Source: Desulfobacteraceae bacterium Eth-SRB1 (lineage in GTDB: Bacteria; Desulfobacterota; Desulfobacteria; Desulfobacterales; ETH-SRB1). Taken from it: a DNA stretch of 64,000 nucleotides. The stretch covers positions 625,127 through 689,126 of the forward strand of contig RPGP01000040.1 of the NCBI GenBank assembly GCA_004193555.1, in the 5' to 3' direction. A program made the position numbers and the translations under genes. Positions 26,699 through 36,800 of this stretch are shown piece by piece (position 1 is the first letter of the stretch; each line of letters begins with the position of its first letter). The notes under the pieces were generated by a model that did not search any database, was not told the origin of the DNA, and worked only from the letters and a program-made list of their open reading frames with translations.

Positions 26699-29128
26699 AT
26701 GTTTTACAAAATTACAAAGTTTTCAAAAAGTTGGGTTCAGTCAATTCTGCTGATAATTCTGCTGATGCTTTTTGCAGGATGTGCTTCAAGCAAGGCGCCA
26801 AAGCAGGCAGATCAGAAGCAGACAGAGCAAAAAGTCGGGGAGTATCTTAATCTCATCACGGATATCAGCACGGCAGAGGGTTCGGAATCGCTTGCCATAT
26901 TAATTAAAGCAGAGCGGCTGCTGACTTATACTTCTGTGAAGCAGCCTGTGCCTCTGGGGGTGGCGCTTTACTTTCCTGAAACAGCTCTTGGAAAAATCAA
27001 AACCGCTCAGGCTCTGGACGGCGATATTGTTGCGTCAATTAAAGCTTCCGAGCTGACTGAAAACGGGCATACCTCCAGGATTGAAATTGCATTAAAAAAG
27101 GATGCTCCTTATGAAGTATTCCGTGAAGGAAACGGCCTTCAAATATCATTTGCAAAAGGAATTGGAACAAAAGCTTCTGCTGAACCGGTTGCGGAAAAAG
27201 AGAAAAACCAGGAAGACAAATTGAAAATAAAGCCGGCTGAAGTGAAGATGCCGGCAGAAATCGCCCCGGGAGAGGATAAATATAAAAAACCTGCGTTGGT
27301 TAACCGGCTGGATTTTTCAAGCGAAGATGCCGGCAAATCAACTATTATTATAGGAACAACAAAACCTGTTAAATACAAAATGGATAAGGCCGCAGAAAAA
27401 AGGCTTAAGCTGATACTTTTCAATACCAGCCTTCCCGATTATCGCAAAAGGCCGCTGATAACCACCCGTTTCAACAGCGCTGTTAACCGTATTACGCCGA
27501 TGCAGACTCCTGCTTTAAAAACCAGATCAGCGATTGTAATTGAGCTGCGCGAATCGGTTCCCTATTATATCGAACAGGCAAAGGATCTTTTGTTGGTCCA
27601 TTTTGATGCATCTTCGATCCCTCCCAGACCGGCTGAGCAGGCCGATCTTCCATCCTGGAAGAAAGTTGTAACGCAGGCAACTGCCGGGGCGAAACCAATT
27701 GAAGATAAAGGATTGCTGCCGAAAGTTACACGGAAATATACAGGAGAAAAAATAGCTCTGGATTTCTATGATACTGATATTAAAAATGTGTTTCTTATTT
27801 TAAGGGAGGTAAGCGGGAAAAATTTTGCAATAGATAAGGATGTGACCGGAAGAGTTACTATAACCCTGGCAAAACCTGTGCCGTGGGACCAGGCGCTCGA
27901 TCTGGTGCTGAAGATGAACCAGCTTGGCAAAACATCTGAAGGAAACATAATACGCATTGCCACACTTGAAACGCTCAAGAAAGAAGAAGGATTCAAACAG
28001 GCTGAGATAATCGCGGCGCAAAAAGTTAGAAAAGAGCAAGAAGCCCTTGAACCACTGATTACCGAATATATTGATATTAACTATGCCACTGCAGAAATCC
28101 ATATACTGCCGCATCTTGAAAAGATAATAAGCAAAGATCGTGGAAGTGCCGCTGTGGATGAAGGTGATAAATCCACAGGGAAGGTCTTTGGCGGCGCAAG
28201 TGTCAGCGCTGATGAACGTACCAATACGATCATTATGACCGATACAGTCGCAAAAATAAGACTGGCCAGAGAGATAATCAAAAAATTAGACAAGGTAACA
28301 CCACAGGTAATGATTGAAGCAAGGATAGTTGAAGCCAGCACAAATTTCTCAAGGGAAATAGGTGTTGATTGGAGTGCAAAGGGAGGTATTCAGGGAGATG
28401 CTCCTAATGCCGGAATAGGCCCACAAAGGAGTTATGATACCCTTGGAGGTACTTATGGCTATGATATTGCAATGAATTTTCCAATTACAGCAGTTAATCC
28501 TGCAAGTGTAGGTTTTAATTTTCTCAGGATAGCCGGCAGTCCGCTTTTACTGAATGCTGAATTGCTGGCGTCTGAATCCGAGGGAGAAGTTAAGATTATT
28601 TCTTCCCCGAAGATTTTAACTCTCAACAAGAAGACAGCTACGATTGAGCAGGGATTAGAATATCCACAAAATACAAGGGACGATGCTGGTAATATAATAC
28701 CAGGCGAATCTAAAGACCTCACTCTTAAACTCGACGTTACACCGCAGGTAACACCTGACAATCGTGTTTTAATGAACATAAATATCCAAAACGACGGACT
28801 TGGTAGTTTAGCGCCGGATGGTACGCAAATATTTACTACAAAGAGCGCTAACACAGATCTTCTGGTTAATGACGGAGAAACAATTGTAATTGGAGGGATT
28901 AGAAAAACAACAAAAAGTGCTGGTGAAATCGGATTGCCCTGGTTATCAAAAGTTCCCATTTTGGGGTGGCTTTTTAAATCACAAACCAAGTTAGACGACA
29001 AGGAAGAGCTGCTGATATTTATTACACCAAAAATAATCCGGCTTGAGCAACGTGATATGCAGAATTTGTCAAATGACCTGAGCAGTTCACGAGAACCTGC
29101 GCCATGCAAAGGCCGGTGTATTATTTAG
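26699..29128 (+). CDS. pilQ: Type IV pilus secretin PilQ
   Basis: An 809-residue outer-membrane secretin with a lipobox (LFAGC, Cys28), AMIN-type beta domains (about 40-165 and 195-310), a secretin N-terminal domain (GEKIALDFYDTDIKNVFLIL, about 350-420), an N1/NolW domain (about 445-545) and the secretin core (about 545-790; VMIEARIVEAS, SANTDLLVNDGETIVIGG, LPWLSKVPILGWLFKS, LLIFITPKII). It forms the pore for pilus exit. It ends the pilMNOPQ set. No pilB, pilT or pilin genes are in the window. Confidence 0.94.
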   Translation: MFYKITKFSKSWVQSILLIILLMLFAGCASSKAPKQADQKQTEQKVGEYLNLITDISTAEGSESLAILIKAERLLTYTSVKQPVPLGVALYFPETALGKIKTAQALDGDIVASIKASELTENGHTSRIEIALKKDAPYEVFREGNGLQISFAKGIGTKASAEPVAEKEKNQEDKLKIKPAEVKMPAEIAPGEDKYKKPALVNRLDFSSEDAGKSTIIIGTTKPVKYKMDKAAEKRLKLILFNTSLPDYRKRPLITTRFNSAVNRITPMQTPALKTRSAIVIELRESVPYYIEQAKDLLLVHFDASSIPPRPAEQADLPSWKKVVTQATAGAKPIEDKGLLPKVTRKYTGEKIALDFYDTDIKNVFLILREVSGKNFAIDKDVTGRVTITLAKPVPWDQALDLVLKMNQLGKTSEGNIIRIATLETLKKEEGFKQAEIIAAQKVRKEQEALEPLITEYIDINYATAEIHILPHLEKIISKDRGSAAVDEGDKSTGKVFGGASVSADERTNTIIMTDTVAKIRLAREIIKKLDKVTPQVMIEARIVEASTNFSREIGVDWSAKGGIQGDAPNAGIGPQRSYDTLGGTYGYDIAMNFPITAVNPASVGFNFLRIAGSPLLLNAELLASESEGEVKIISSPKILTLNKKTATIEQGLEYPQNTRDDAGNIIPGESKDLTLKLDVTPQVTPDNRVLMNINIQNDGLGSLAPDGTQIFTTKSANTDLLVNDGETIVIGGIRKTTKSAGEIGLPWLSKVPILGWLFKSQTKLDDKEELLIFITPKIIRLEQRDMQNLSNDLSSSREPAPCKGRCII

Positions 29129-29187
29129 GGACTCGGAATTAATCACGAAAACGCGAAAGTACGAAAACACGAAATAAAGGGATCATT

Positions 29188-31620
29188 ATGAAATTCAAAT
29201 GCGCCAATATTGCTATTTTGATAGTTTTCATGGCTTTTCTCTCAGCGGGTTGCGGGTCAAGCGGGGGTGGAGACGACTCGACGACAACTGCCGCCAGCGG
29301 TAGCGGTGGTGGCACAAGCGGCAGCACTGCCACTGCATCCTCGATACAACTTTCTGCGAATCCCATTGCCGTAAAATCCGACAACTCGGACAGTTCTATC
29401 ATTACCGCTAGGGTTCTGGATGCAAGTAATGCCGTTATAGAAGGAATTACGGTAGCATTTAGCGCCGGAGGAGGTCAGATAAGCGCATCATCCGCTGATA
29501 CAGATGCAAATGGCCAGGCGCAAATTACCCTTTCATCAGGAACTTCAGACCCGAGCAATCAGGTTGTTACGATTACCGGCACTGTCTCTGGGCTTTCTTC
29601 GCAGGTGCCGGTACAGATTACAGGCTCAACCCTTACCCTTTCTACCGACAATTCGAACATTACAGATGACGGCTCAACTACTGCTGTCCTGACAATAACG
29701 GCAAAGGACGCGGGTGGAACCCCTGTCTACAATATTCCGGTGACACTGAGTGTCAACGGAACCGGTGTAGCCACCCTGTCGGCATATACAGGCAATACAG
29801 ATATTAACGGCGAGCTTCAAGTGACAGTAACAGCCACAGGAGCCGGCTCAGTAACGGTAACAGCCACAGGCCTGGGGACAACAGGCACTCAAACATATAC
29901 CGTAAGCCCTGTTGGAGCGCTTTTTGGTATTACCTCACCAACAACCGATCCATATTCCCTCTCTACCAATACCAATCTTACCATTACTGTAAATGCCCCT
30001 GCGCTGGCAAGTGTTCAGTTTGCCACAAGCCTCGGCACGCTGACCGGGGCAATAGATGGCAACACGGGACAGGTGATAGAAGAGTCTGTTTCTGTTGCAA
30101 ACGGAACAGCTTCAGCAGTCTTCAGTTCAAGTCAGGCAGGTCTTGCAACCATTCAAGTGTTTGATCCAAACAATTCTTCAACTTCGGATACTTTGGGAGT
30201 AGCTATCACGGCACCGGCCGTGAATGCAGCGCGCGTTACGCTCCAATCCAGCACATATGTGCTTGCACCAAGTTCAGGGGGCATCAGCAATACAGCTACC
30301 CTGACGGCAACCGTGCGAACATCTGGTTCTCCTCAACAGGTTGTCGGTAGCGCTCCCGTGGCATTTTCGATTGAGAATCCCACAGGCGGCGGGGAGACTG
30401 TATCCCCTGTTGTTGTGTATACAAATGGATCAGGCGTTGCGACCACAACATTTACTTCCGGCTCACTACCTTCTGTAACGCCTGTTATCGTAAGTGCCCG
30501 GGTTGTCGGTGAAGGAACCACCGGCCTCTTGACCAACGTCCTTTCATTTAATAATTCAGATCCGGATACCATCACGCGGTCCGATGGAGGATCATTTGTA
30601 ACAGATGGTTTTGAGACTGGTGAACAGATCAGGGTTCAAGGCTCGGCAAGCAATGACGGTATCTATATCATCGAAACTGTGGTTGCCTCCGCCCTGGCCC
30701 TGAATATCGGCGAAACCTTGGCCGCAGAAGCGGCAGCGCCGGGAGTAACAGTGACCATAACAGCCGTATCCTCGGCGCTTGATCCAGGCATTACCATCGG
30801 CGGGACAGCCGGCTCAGTGGTAATCGGCAGAGGTTCCGAAATTACTGTGCTCAACGCGACCAGTTACGCCCTGCCGATGTCGGTCTTGGTAGCGGATTCA
30901 AACGGCAATGCCGTATCAGGCGCTGTGGTCTCTCTCAGCGCATGGCCTGCCCAGTACTCATCAGGCACCTGGTATGATGAAGACCCTGAACCTGATTCGG
31001 AGAAATTTGTGCCATATATTTCAGGCACCTTTGATAATGAAGACTTAAATGAAAATACTTTTCTCGATCCCGGGGAAGACACAAGTGGAGATGGCCTGCT
31101 GACGCCACCTAATTCTGCGGCAGGCACTTTGCCTGCAACGGTGACCACAGGTGAAAATGGGGTAGCCAATTTCGATCTGGTCTATCTAAAGGATCATGCC
31201 AACTGGATCAGAGATCGAATCATGGCAAGCAGATTTGTCTTGGGAACAGAGACCACATCATCCATAATCTTCCGCCTTCCTTATGCGCTGGAAGAAGGAG
31301 AAGCAGGGGATTTAAACGATTCTCCTTATCCCGTAGGCCTGATAGTAGCAATAGGGGGAGTCACCACCTCTTATACCTTTCCTGTCTTTACAAACATTGG
31401 GACCGATACTTTCACACCAATTCACGGTGATATTGCTGTAGGCACACAACGTAAATATACATTTGACCTCCCAACGTACGATACTGAGCAGAGCACCATA
31501 TCTGTTGTTGGCGATGTTATTACCGACTGGGTCACCATAATAGGAAGCGCTGTAGATCCAGAAACCGGCGCAAGCAGCCCGATCGGCACAATCGTGCCTG
31601 TGCAGATTATTGTGAAATAG
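29188..31620 (+). CDS. Large Ig-like (Big-1) surface lipoprotein
   Basis: An 810-residue protein with a type II signal peptide (lipobox LSAGC, Cys22) followed by a Gly/Ser/Thr linker and at least four Big-1/invasin-like Ig repeats. Examples are ITARVLDASNAVIEGITVAFSAGGGQISASSADTDANGQAQITLSSG, TITAKDAGGTPVYNIPVTLSVNGTGVATLS and ATVRTSGSPQQVVGSAPVAFSIENP. It is probably exposed on the cell surface as a stalk or adhesin. It sits 59 bases after pilQ and may share its transcript. Composition is Thr/Ser/Gly-rich, unlike the pil genes. Confidence 0.85.
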   Translation: MKFKCANIAILIVFMAFLSAGCGSSGGGDDSTTTAASGSGGGTSGSTATASSIQLSANPIAVKSDNSDSSIITARVLDASNAVIEGITVAFSAGGGQISASSADTDANGQAQITLSSGTSDPSNQVVTITGTVSGLSSQVPVQITGSTLTLSTDNSNITDDGSTTAVLTITAKDAGGTPVYNIPVTLSVNGTGVATLSAYTGNTDINGELQVTVTATGAGSVTVTATGLGTTGTQTYTVSPVGALFGITSPTTDPYSLSTNTNLTITVNAPALASVQFATSLGTLTGAIDGNTGQVIEESVSVANGTASAVFSSSQAGLATIQVFDPNNSSTSDTLGVAITAPAVNAARVTLQSSTYVLAPSSGGISNTATLTATVRTSGSPQQVVGSAPVAFSIENPTGGGETVSPVVVYTNGSGVATTTFTSGSLPSVTPVIVSARVVGEGTTGLLTNVLSFNNSDPDTITRSDGGSFVTDGFETGEQIRVQGSASNDGIYIIETVVASALALNIGETLAAEAAAPGVTVTITAVSSALDPGITIGGTAGSVVIGRGSEITVLNATSYALPMSVLVADSNGNAVSGAVVSLSAWPAQYSSGTWYDEDPEPDSEKFVPYISGTFDNEDLNENTFLDPGEDTSGDGLLTPPNSAAGTLPATVTTGENGVANFDLVYLKDHANWIRDRIMASRFVLGTETTSSIIFRLPYALEEGEAGDLNDSPYPVGLIVAIGGVTTSYTFPVFTNIGTDTFTPIHGDIAVGTQRKYTFDLPTYDTEQSTISVVGDVITDWVTIIGSAVDPETGASSPIGTIVPVQIIVK

Positions 31621-31688
31621 GCTCATGAAAACACGAAGTAAAGAATCCTGGCCCAAAGGACCAGGCTTTTCAGGACAAAATAAAACCT

Positions 31689-31733
31689 GGAAAGCAAGGT
31701 TGCCGTCTAATCACGCCGACATGGTCGGCTCTA
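31689..31733. repeat. Degenerate REP-like unit after the Ig-like lipoprotein
   Basis: AAAGCAAGGTTGCCGT followed by TCACGCCGACATGGTCGGCT. The GCCGAC-ATG-GTCGGC hairpin is intact but the outer ends are lost. It marks the left limit of the family in this window. Confidence 0.65.
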
Positions 31734-31847
31734 AGTATTCAGCGCCTGAACGAAAAACAGTTCAGGCACAATTTTAAATTTTGAATTGTAAGTTTTGAAT
31801 TAAGAAAAAACAAAAATATTTTATATGAAGAAGTCTTCAGCTTCTCG

Positions 31848-31988
31848 CAATCAACGCTTTTTCTTGTTTTACCCTTTCGTGTAGCCAGACCTTGATCAAA
31901 GCCCCTCGGTCCACGCCTATGGTATCTCTGATGCCCTCGATTTCTCTAACCAGTTCTTCCGCCACATCAAGTGTGATGAGACCTTTGA
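31848..31988 (-). pseudogene. Fragment of a CopG/BrnA-type antitoxin gene
   Basis: The minus strand reads TLDVAEELVREIEGI, then IGVDRGALIKVWLHERV and KQEKALIARS, and then a stop. The GVxRxxLIKVWxxERV pattern matches the ribbon-helix-helix C-terminus of BrnA/CopG-like type II antitoxins. A TGA lies in frame just upstream, no start or ribosome site is present, and no toxin gene adjoins. It is therefore a decayed remnant. The family call is from the motif alone. Confidence 0.55.
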
Positions 31989-32118
31989 AAAATGTTCAAT
32001 TTTGTTCGAGTACAAGCCTGCCTGTGCGTCGCACGCAGACAGGAAAGGCGACCAAATTTTAAATCAGGTTCAACCACAGGAATACATTGAGTATTTCGAG
32101 GATTGAAATTTTTGCACG

Positions 32119-33039
32119 TCACTCCTGTCTGTCTATATCATCGTCGTCTTCATCTTTATAATCAATTTTTTTCTTCATATACCTTATAAATCCAACTATT
32201 GTCAGCAGGGCAGCAAGAAAAAAGAGAATTCCGTAGACGTTGTTGCTCAGATATATAAGCCAGGTAAGCCTTTTGCTGAGGCGGGCGCGCCATTGCTTTT
32301 CCAGTTCATAAAGAGAAATTGAAATGCCCTTCTCTATTGCCTGGTTGATATCATAACCATCCTTTAAATTTTCCAGAATTGCAACAATACTGTCGCTTCC
32401 GAATTTACCGGCAATATATTCAATCAAGCTCTTGCTCTCATCATAAGCCAGAACAAGCGCCTGCCTCTCTTTCGGAAACCTTACAGTCAGCTCACTTACA
32501 GGTATATACTTTCCTGTCAGGACAGCCCTGATAAGGAAAGACTTGCTTCTATCCATTATTATTTCCCCAAAGCCGTCACTTACCCACTGGGCAACCCCTT
32601 CATCAAGCCATTTCGGCAATCTTCCCTCTTGAATATGGCGATGAAGCAGAAGATGACACAATTCATGTTTTAAGGTTATTCTCAGGGTAAAAGGGGTGTT
32701 GTTCATTCTCGAATAATCTATGACAACCAGCCCTCTCCGGGGAACTGCATACGCGACAACAAGCTCACTCCCTGCCATCTTCTGAAAGGTCTCTCTCTCC
32801 TTAATAAGGATAACTCCGGGCGTGTAATCCAGTTTCCATTTGAGCGTTTTTTCAAGTTCCGCAATCAGCGTGGGATAGATATTGGCAACCTCCTTTGCGG
32901 CATTTTTCAGAGGTTCTTCAAACAGCACGCTGACTCCATTTCCTTTAAGCGCACTGAACTGTTTTCCATATAGGGGTTTAGAAGAAATGATAAGAAAAAC
33001 AAGCAGAGAGAAAAGAAATATTTTTTTCGGTTTTTCCAT
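32119..33039 (-). CDS. Peptidase MA-family membrane-anchored metalloprotease
   Basis: A 306-residue protein. It has a signal or anchor segment (about 7-25), an exported domain with the zincin motif HELCH (H125, E126, H129) and the downstream WLDEG (E147, a likely third Zn ligand), and a C-terminal membrane helix (about 265-290) followed by a basic then acidic tail. This is the gluzincin pattern of the peptidase MA family. The ATG at 33039 is preferred over a TTG at 33066, and neither has a clear ribosome site. It lies downstream of a cohesin-like gene (62 bases) at the end of the secreted-protein cluster and might process those proteins, which is inference. Confidence 0.8.
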   Translation of the reverse strand: MEKPKKIFLFSLLVFLIISSKPLYGKQFSALKGNGVSVLFEEPLKNAAKEVANIYPTLIAELEKTLKWKLDYTPGVILIKERETFQKMAGSELVVAYAVPRRGLVVIDYSRMNNTPFTLRITLKHELCHLLLHRHIQEGRLPKWLDEGVAQWVSDGFGEIIMDRSKSFLIRAVLTGKYIPVSELTVRFPKERQALVLAYDESKSLIEYIAGKFGSDSIVAILENLKDGYDINQAIEKGISISLYELEKQWRARLSKRLTWLIYLSNNVYGILFFLAALLTIVGFIRYMKKKIDYKDEDDDDIDRQE

Positions 33040-33100
33040 AAAACGGCAGTTGTGCAAAGATCTCAAAGCAGTTGCGTTTTGAGGCCGGCGTTAAAGACAT

Positions 33101-33580
33101 TCAGTGTGAAACACTCAGGGGATTTACCATGATGCCGCACTTAATCTCTTTCAGTTTGTCACTCATCAACTGCACATCAGTAATCTTTATACTTATGGCA
33201 TGATTTCCGGTAAGACCTTTTTTGATTTCAAAGGCAAGTGTAAGAATCGGAAAGTTCTTCCCTTTAATCCCCTTTGCGCCTGCCATGACAATAATCAATC
33301 TGCCGGGTTTCTTGTCATTAACGATATGCATCAGGGAATTGCTTTCCTTTGTTTTTTCGCCTTTTTTGAAGGTAAGAATTTTGCAGTCATATTCCACGAT
33401 TAGTTTTACGCCGGCCAGATTCTCGACATGGTCGATCATAACAGGGATTTCAACCATTTGTCCCGGGTTTGCTTTTAAAGCAGGAATGTAAATCTCGGTT
33501 GCAAATACAGGAGAAGTCCAAAAGATTGCGGCAGCCACACAAACGATCAGGCAGGCACGTTTTATCAGAATCCGATTCAT
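33101..33580 (-). CDS. Cohesin-domain secreted protein
   Basis: A 159-residue protein with a Sec signal peptide (cut near TSPVFATE, about residue 28) and essentially one domain. IPALKANPGQMVEIPVMIDHVENLAGVKLIVEYDCKILTF, then GRLIIVMAGAKGIKGKNFPILTLAFEIK is the cohesin pattern (jelly-roll that binds dockerin). No membrane anchor or sorting signal is visible. A dockerin-like protein is encoded two genes upstream on the same strand (37567-38238). Free cohesin proteins occur outside cellulosomes, and their roles are poorly known. Confidence 0.75.
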   Translation of the reverse strand: MNRILIKRACLIVCVAAAIFWTSPVFATEIYIPALKANPGQMVEIPVMIDHVENLAGVKLIVEYDCKILTFKKGEKTKESNSLMHIVNDKKPGRLIIVMAGAKGIKGKNFPILTLAFEIKKGLTGNHAISIKITDVQLMSDKLKEIKCGIMVNPLSVSH

Positions 33581-33640
33581 TTAATTCATCCCTCAGGGCT
33601 TTGGATTGTTGATTGTTGATTTTTCTCACGTTACTCATTT

Positions 33641-33703
33641 ATTTTGGAGCAAGGCATCCGTCATGCCGTACTCTACGCCGACATGGTCGGCTCGCTCCAT
33701 ATT
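33641..33703. repeat. REP-like unit (head plus tail)
   Basis: Head TTTTGGAGCAAGGCATCC followed by gtcATGCCGT, then spacer, then tail ACGCCGACATGGTCGGC and TCGCTCCATA. The tail hairpin GCCGAC-ATG-GTCGGC is perfect, and the ends GGAGC / GCTCC are complementary. Confidence 0.85.
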
Positions 33704-33710
33704 TGCGCAT

Positions 33711-33838
33711 CTTCGCACTTTCGCACTTTCGCACTTTCTCACTTTCTCACTTTCTCACTTTCTCCCTTTCTCCCTTTCTCCCTTTCTCCCTTTCTCCCTT
33801 TCTCACCTTCTCACCTTCTCACCTTCTCCCCATTCTTA
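33711..33838. repeat. Tandem 10-bp repeat (CTTTCTCCCT-like)
   Basis: About a dozen head-to-tail decamers drift from GCACTTTCGC through CACTTTCTCA to CTTTCTCCCT and CACCTTCTCA. The run overlaps the last codons of the 1215-residue protein gene. A shorter run of the same type ends the 38457-38861 gene (38410-38456). Being a pyrimidine-only tract, it could vary in copy number. Confidence 0.85.
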
Positions 33839-36800
33839 CTCCCCAACGAGCCCTTATCAAAAAGATAAGGAAAAACATTAATACCAGGGTAGTTACAGGC
33901 CCGAACTTCAGAACGATCCAGCTCATGCCTACAACCGGCAAGAGACTCAGGCGGACAAATGCCTGAAGGTTAGCGTGCCCGTCTATGAACCCGGCTATGG
34001 CCGGAGAATAGGTATAGTAGAATTTCACGAATCTTTTGCCGGCAGTATTGTCAAGCAAAAAACGATCCCTGAAGTCCCGCAGTATCCTGACGTGCGGCTC
34101 TATTTTTGAACCATAGGCTGCGGTAGCAATGAAGCAGCCGCCGCCGCCACCATCAGCGACACCGATACTGTTTGAGCTATTGCCTGGAAGACCCGGAGGG
34201 GGTGGGGGCTGATGAGCAGAGTTTCCGTCCGCATAGCATGTTGAGGCGATAACATCCATGAACCTGTGCAATGACCTCCGTGCATGCCATATCATCTTCT
34301 TGTAAAGCAACGGCACATTCTGTTGAAGCGCAATGATCGATGACTCATCAAACCGGATAATTATATCAGAGGATTTGTAGTTGTATATCCAGCAGCCTTG
34401 ATATGGGTCCATCGATGCGTTATCAAGAGATATCTCGGTGTACCAGATGGTATTTCCCTGGCCGTCATCGTGCGGATCAAATTTAAAGATATAGTTATCG
34501 GTAAGCCCGGTAGTTGATAGAGAATCAAAGTTCACGCCGTCATCACTTACTGTGATGGCATCAGAATTGATAGTTTCATTGTAAGGATTTGCAACCATGT
34601 TCCAGCCGGGATGAAGCGTGGTTTCAAAAGGGACTTCCTTATTCAAAGTAAGCCCCTTGACATTAAGGAGCTTATCATACCTTGAAATAACCCAATAGGC
34701 TCTCCCTGGTTCTAAGGGGTGCATGTCGGCAAAATCTGAAGCATTGGCTTCATCATATTCCATGGAGCTGTTATTATATACAGCGCACCGCCAGATGCGG
34801 GTATCATAGTTTCCAAAAATGGTGGAAAGATTGGCCACAAGATCAAAATTATCAGGATTGCACGGGAAGGAAATCATACTGTAATCCTCGGTATTAGTGC
34901 CGCCGATCACAGGTGTGCCAAGCTCTTCCGCTTGTCCTACAGTAAACAGGGAAAAATGTGTAGTCCTGAAACTGATGGTTTCATCTTCGGTATTAACGGT
35001 ATAGTCAGAAACAGGCGTCCAGCGGTTCAGGTCAGGATTAAAAGTATAGACTCTGAGATCTTGAGGACGATCAATATTTGGGATATTTCCATACGGCAAT
35101 GTCACTTCAATTGCAACGCCAAAGGTTACTTTGTTACCGTTTGCCTTTCTGGCATTCATATCTATCACATCGCCGAATACGGCAGATGTGTTAGGTTTTG
35201 CTTGATCGCTTGTCACCTTATTGCAAGTAAAAGTAAAAAGATCTGTTGATGAGCCGGCAGGAACGACAACAGTCGCTCCATTGTAAACCGTTCCTGCATC
35301 CATTACCGTAAGCGCTGCTTCATATTCTGCAACATTGATTTGGCCGGCAACGTCCATAGTCATTGAAACTGCTGTTATCTCCCTGATCTCAATCAATCCT
35401 GATATGGTCGTAAAATTTCTTTCGTCAGTGACTTTGAGCCGGTATGATCCGGTTCGATCGACAGTAGAGAAGGTATAGTAATCACCAGTAGTTGCAGCAG
35501 TTATATTGCCGGTATCGTTATTGATAAGTTCGCAAGAATAGAAAGGTGTTGAGCCTTCAAAAAAACCACCGCTGATAATAAAATCCTTATCAACATCAGT
35601 TTCATTGATGCGCAGCAGCCTCTGAGAATTGGGTGTAATAACAAGGGGGTTCAGCGCCCTTAAATCATAACTCAATGTATCGGTCTTCTCACCATCCGAA
35701 ACCTCGATTTCCAGAGGTATGGTCCTGCCTGCATCTGCATCACCCGGGACCCATCGAATACGCGCTCCGAAATAGCCGGCATCTAAAGGTTTGATATTCA
35801 TACCCGCAGGCGGTGTGCCTTTGAGTGTATAAACAAGATTTTCATTTTGAGTTTCCTCATCCTCTGCCTCTATCATAAATGTATAAACATGACCGGGCAT
35901 GGCAAGAGTGTCGCAGGTATCAGTTTCAGGTAAGACCGTGGTAAAGTATGGAGCGTCATTTACAGAAGCAACAATGAGCGTAAAGATCTGGATAGCCTCA
36001 AGTCCCCATTTATCCGTTGCTTTGACTGTAATGGTGTGAGGGCCTGCATCTACATCAGAAGAGGGTTCATAAGTAATTTTGCCATCCGAATCGATCATCA
36101 TTCCTGAAGGATAAGTATCTACAAGGGTGTATGTAACATCAGCTCTATTGGTTGCAAGCATGTATATATATGTTTCATCTTCAACGGCTGTGATTACAGG
36201 CGATGATGTAATCTCAAGGGGTGTATTGTCGAGCTGGAACTGCGATGAAAGTGGATAATTGCTGTGGTCATACGCGTCCTCGACCTTTAACCGAATCTTG
36301 TAATCACCCGATGGCCAGGAAGAAGCGTCTACAACAACAGTATACGTAGTTCCTGAAGAGGAAAAACCCATTGGTTCAAATGCTGTGTGGGCAGGGTCAG
36401 TGGTTACAAAGACCAGAGGATTATAAGTATCATAGTCAGGTCCGGATGTGTAGCTGCAATAGGATCCATACCATGTTACGTCATCATTTTCAGCATCGGT
36501 TCCGGTAAATACAACATCAAGGTAGCCGCTGCCATCTGTTCTCTGCGTTACAGATACAAAGTCAATGATAGGGGCATTATTTCCTTCATATTCGTAGGCC
36601 CCTATATCAAGGACATATCCCATATCAACAGTCCATATTGGTGGTACTTCAGAAGCCGCAAACGAACCCGTGGGAGAACCTGGAGTAAAAAGCAGGTTGC
36701 CCCCTTCATATTCCACACCTGTGCTTTTGTCCCATACCTTAAAAGTGAGCTCATCCCCGTCAACGGCTCCTTCATCACCGGCAGTTTCGGAATCGTCCCC

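Larger units (their letters stand above)
31621..32118. other. Gap with repeats and an antitoxin remnant
   Basis: It contains the AATCCTGGCCC hairpin repeat (31638-31670), a degenerate REP-like unit (31689-31733) and the antitoxin fragment (about 31848-31988). It also holds a 37-base core (about 32076-32112, CAGGAATACATTGAGTATT) shared with the inverted-repeat element at 57166-57306. Apart from the fragment, no gene is seen. Confidence 0.6.

Noticed and set aside
33711-33838. CRISPR-like array
   Set aside because: The units are 10 bp, contiguous and drift in sequence. There are no unique spacers and no cas genes.
33606-33966. Three overlapping plus-strand frames with repeated FSLSHFL
   Set aside because: All are readings of the pyrimidine decamer tract in different frames.
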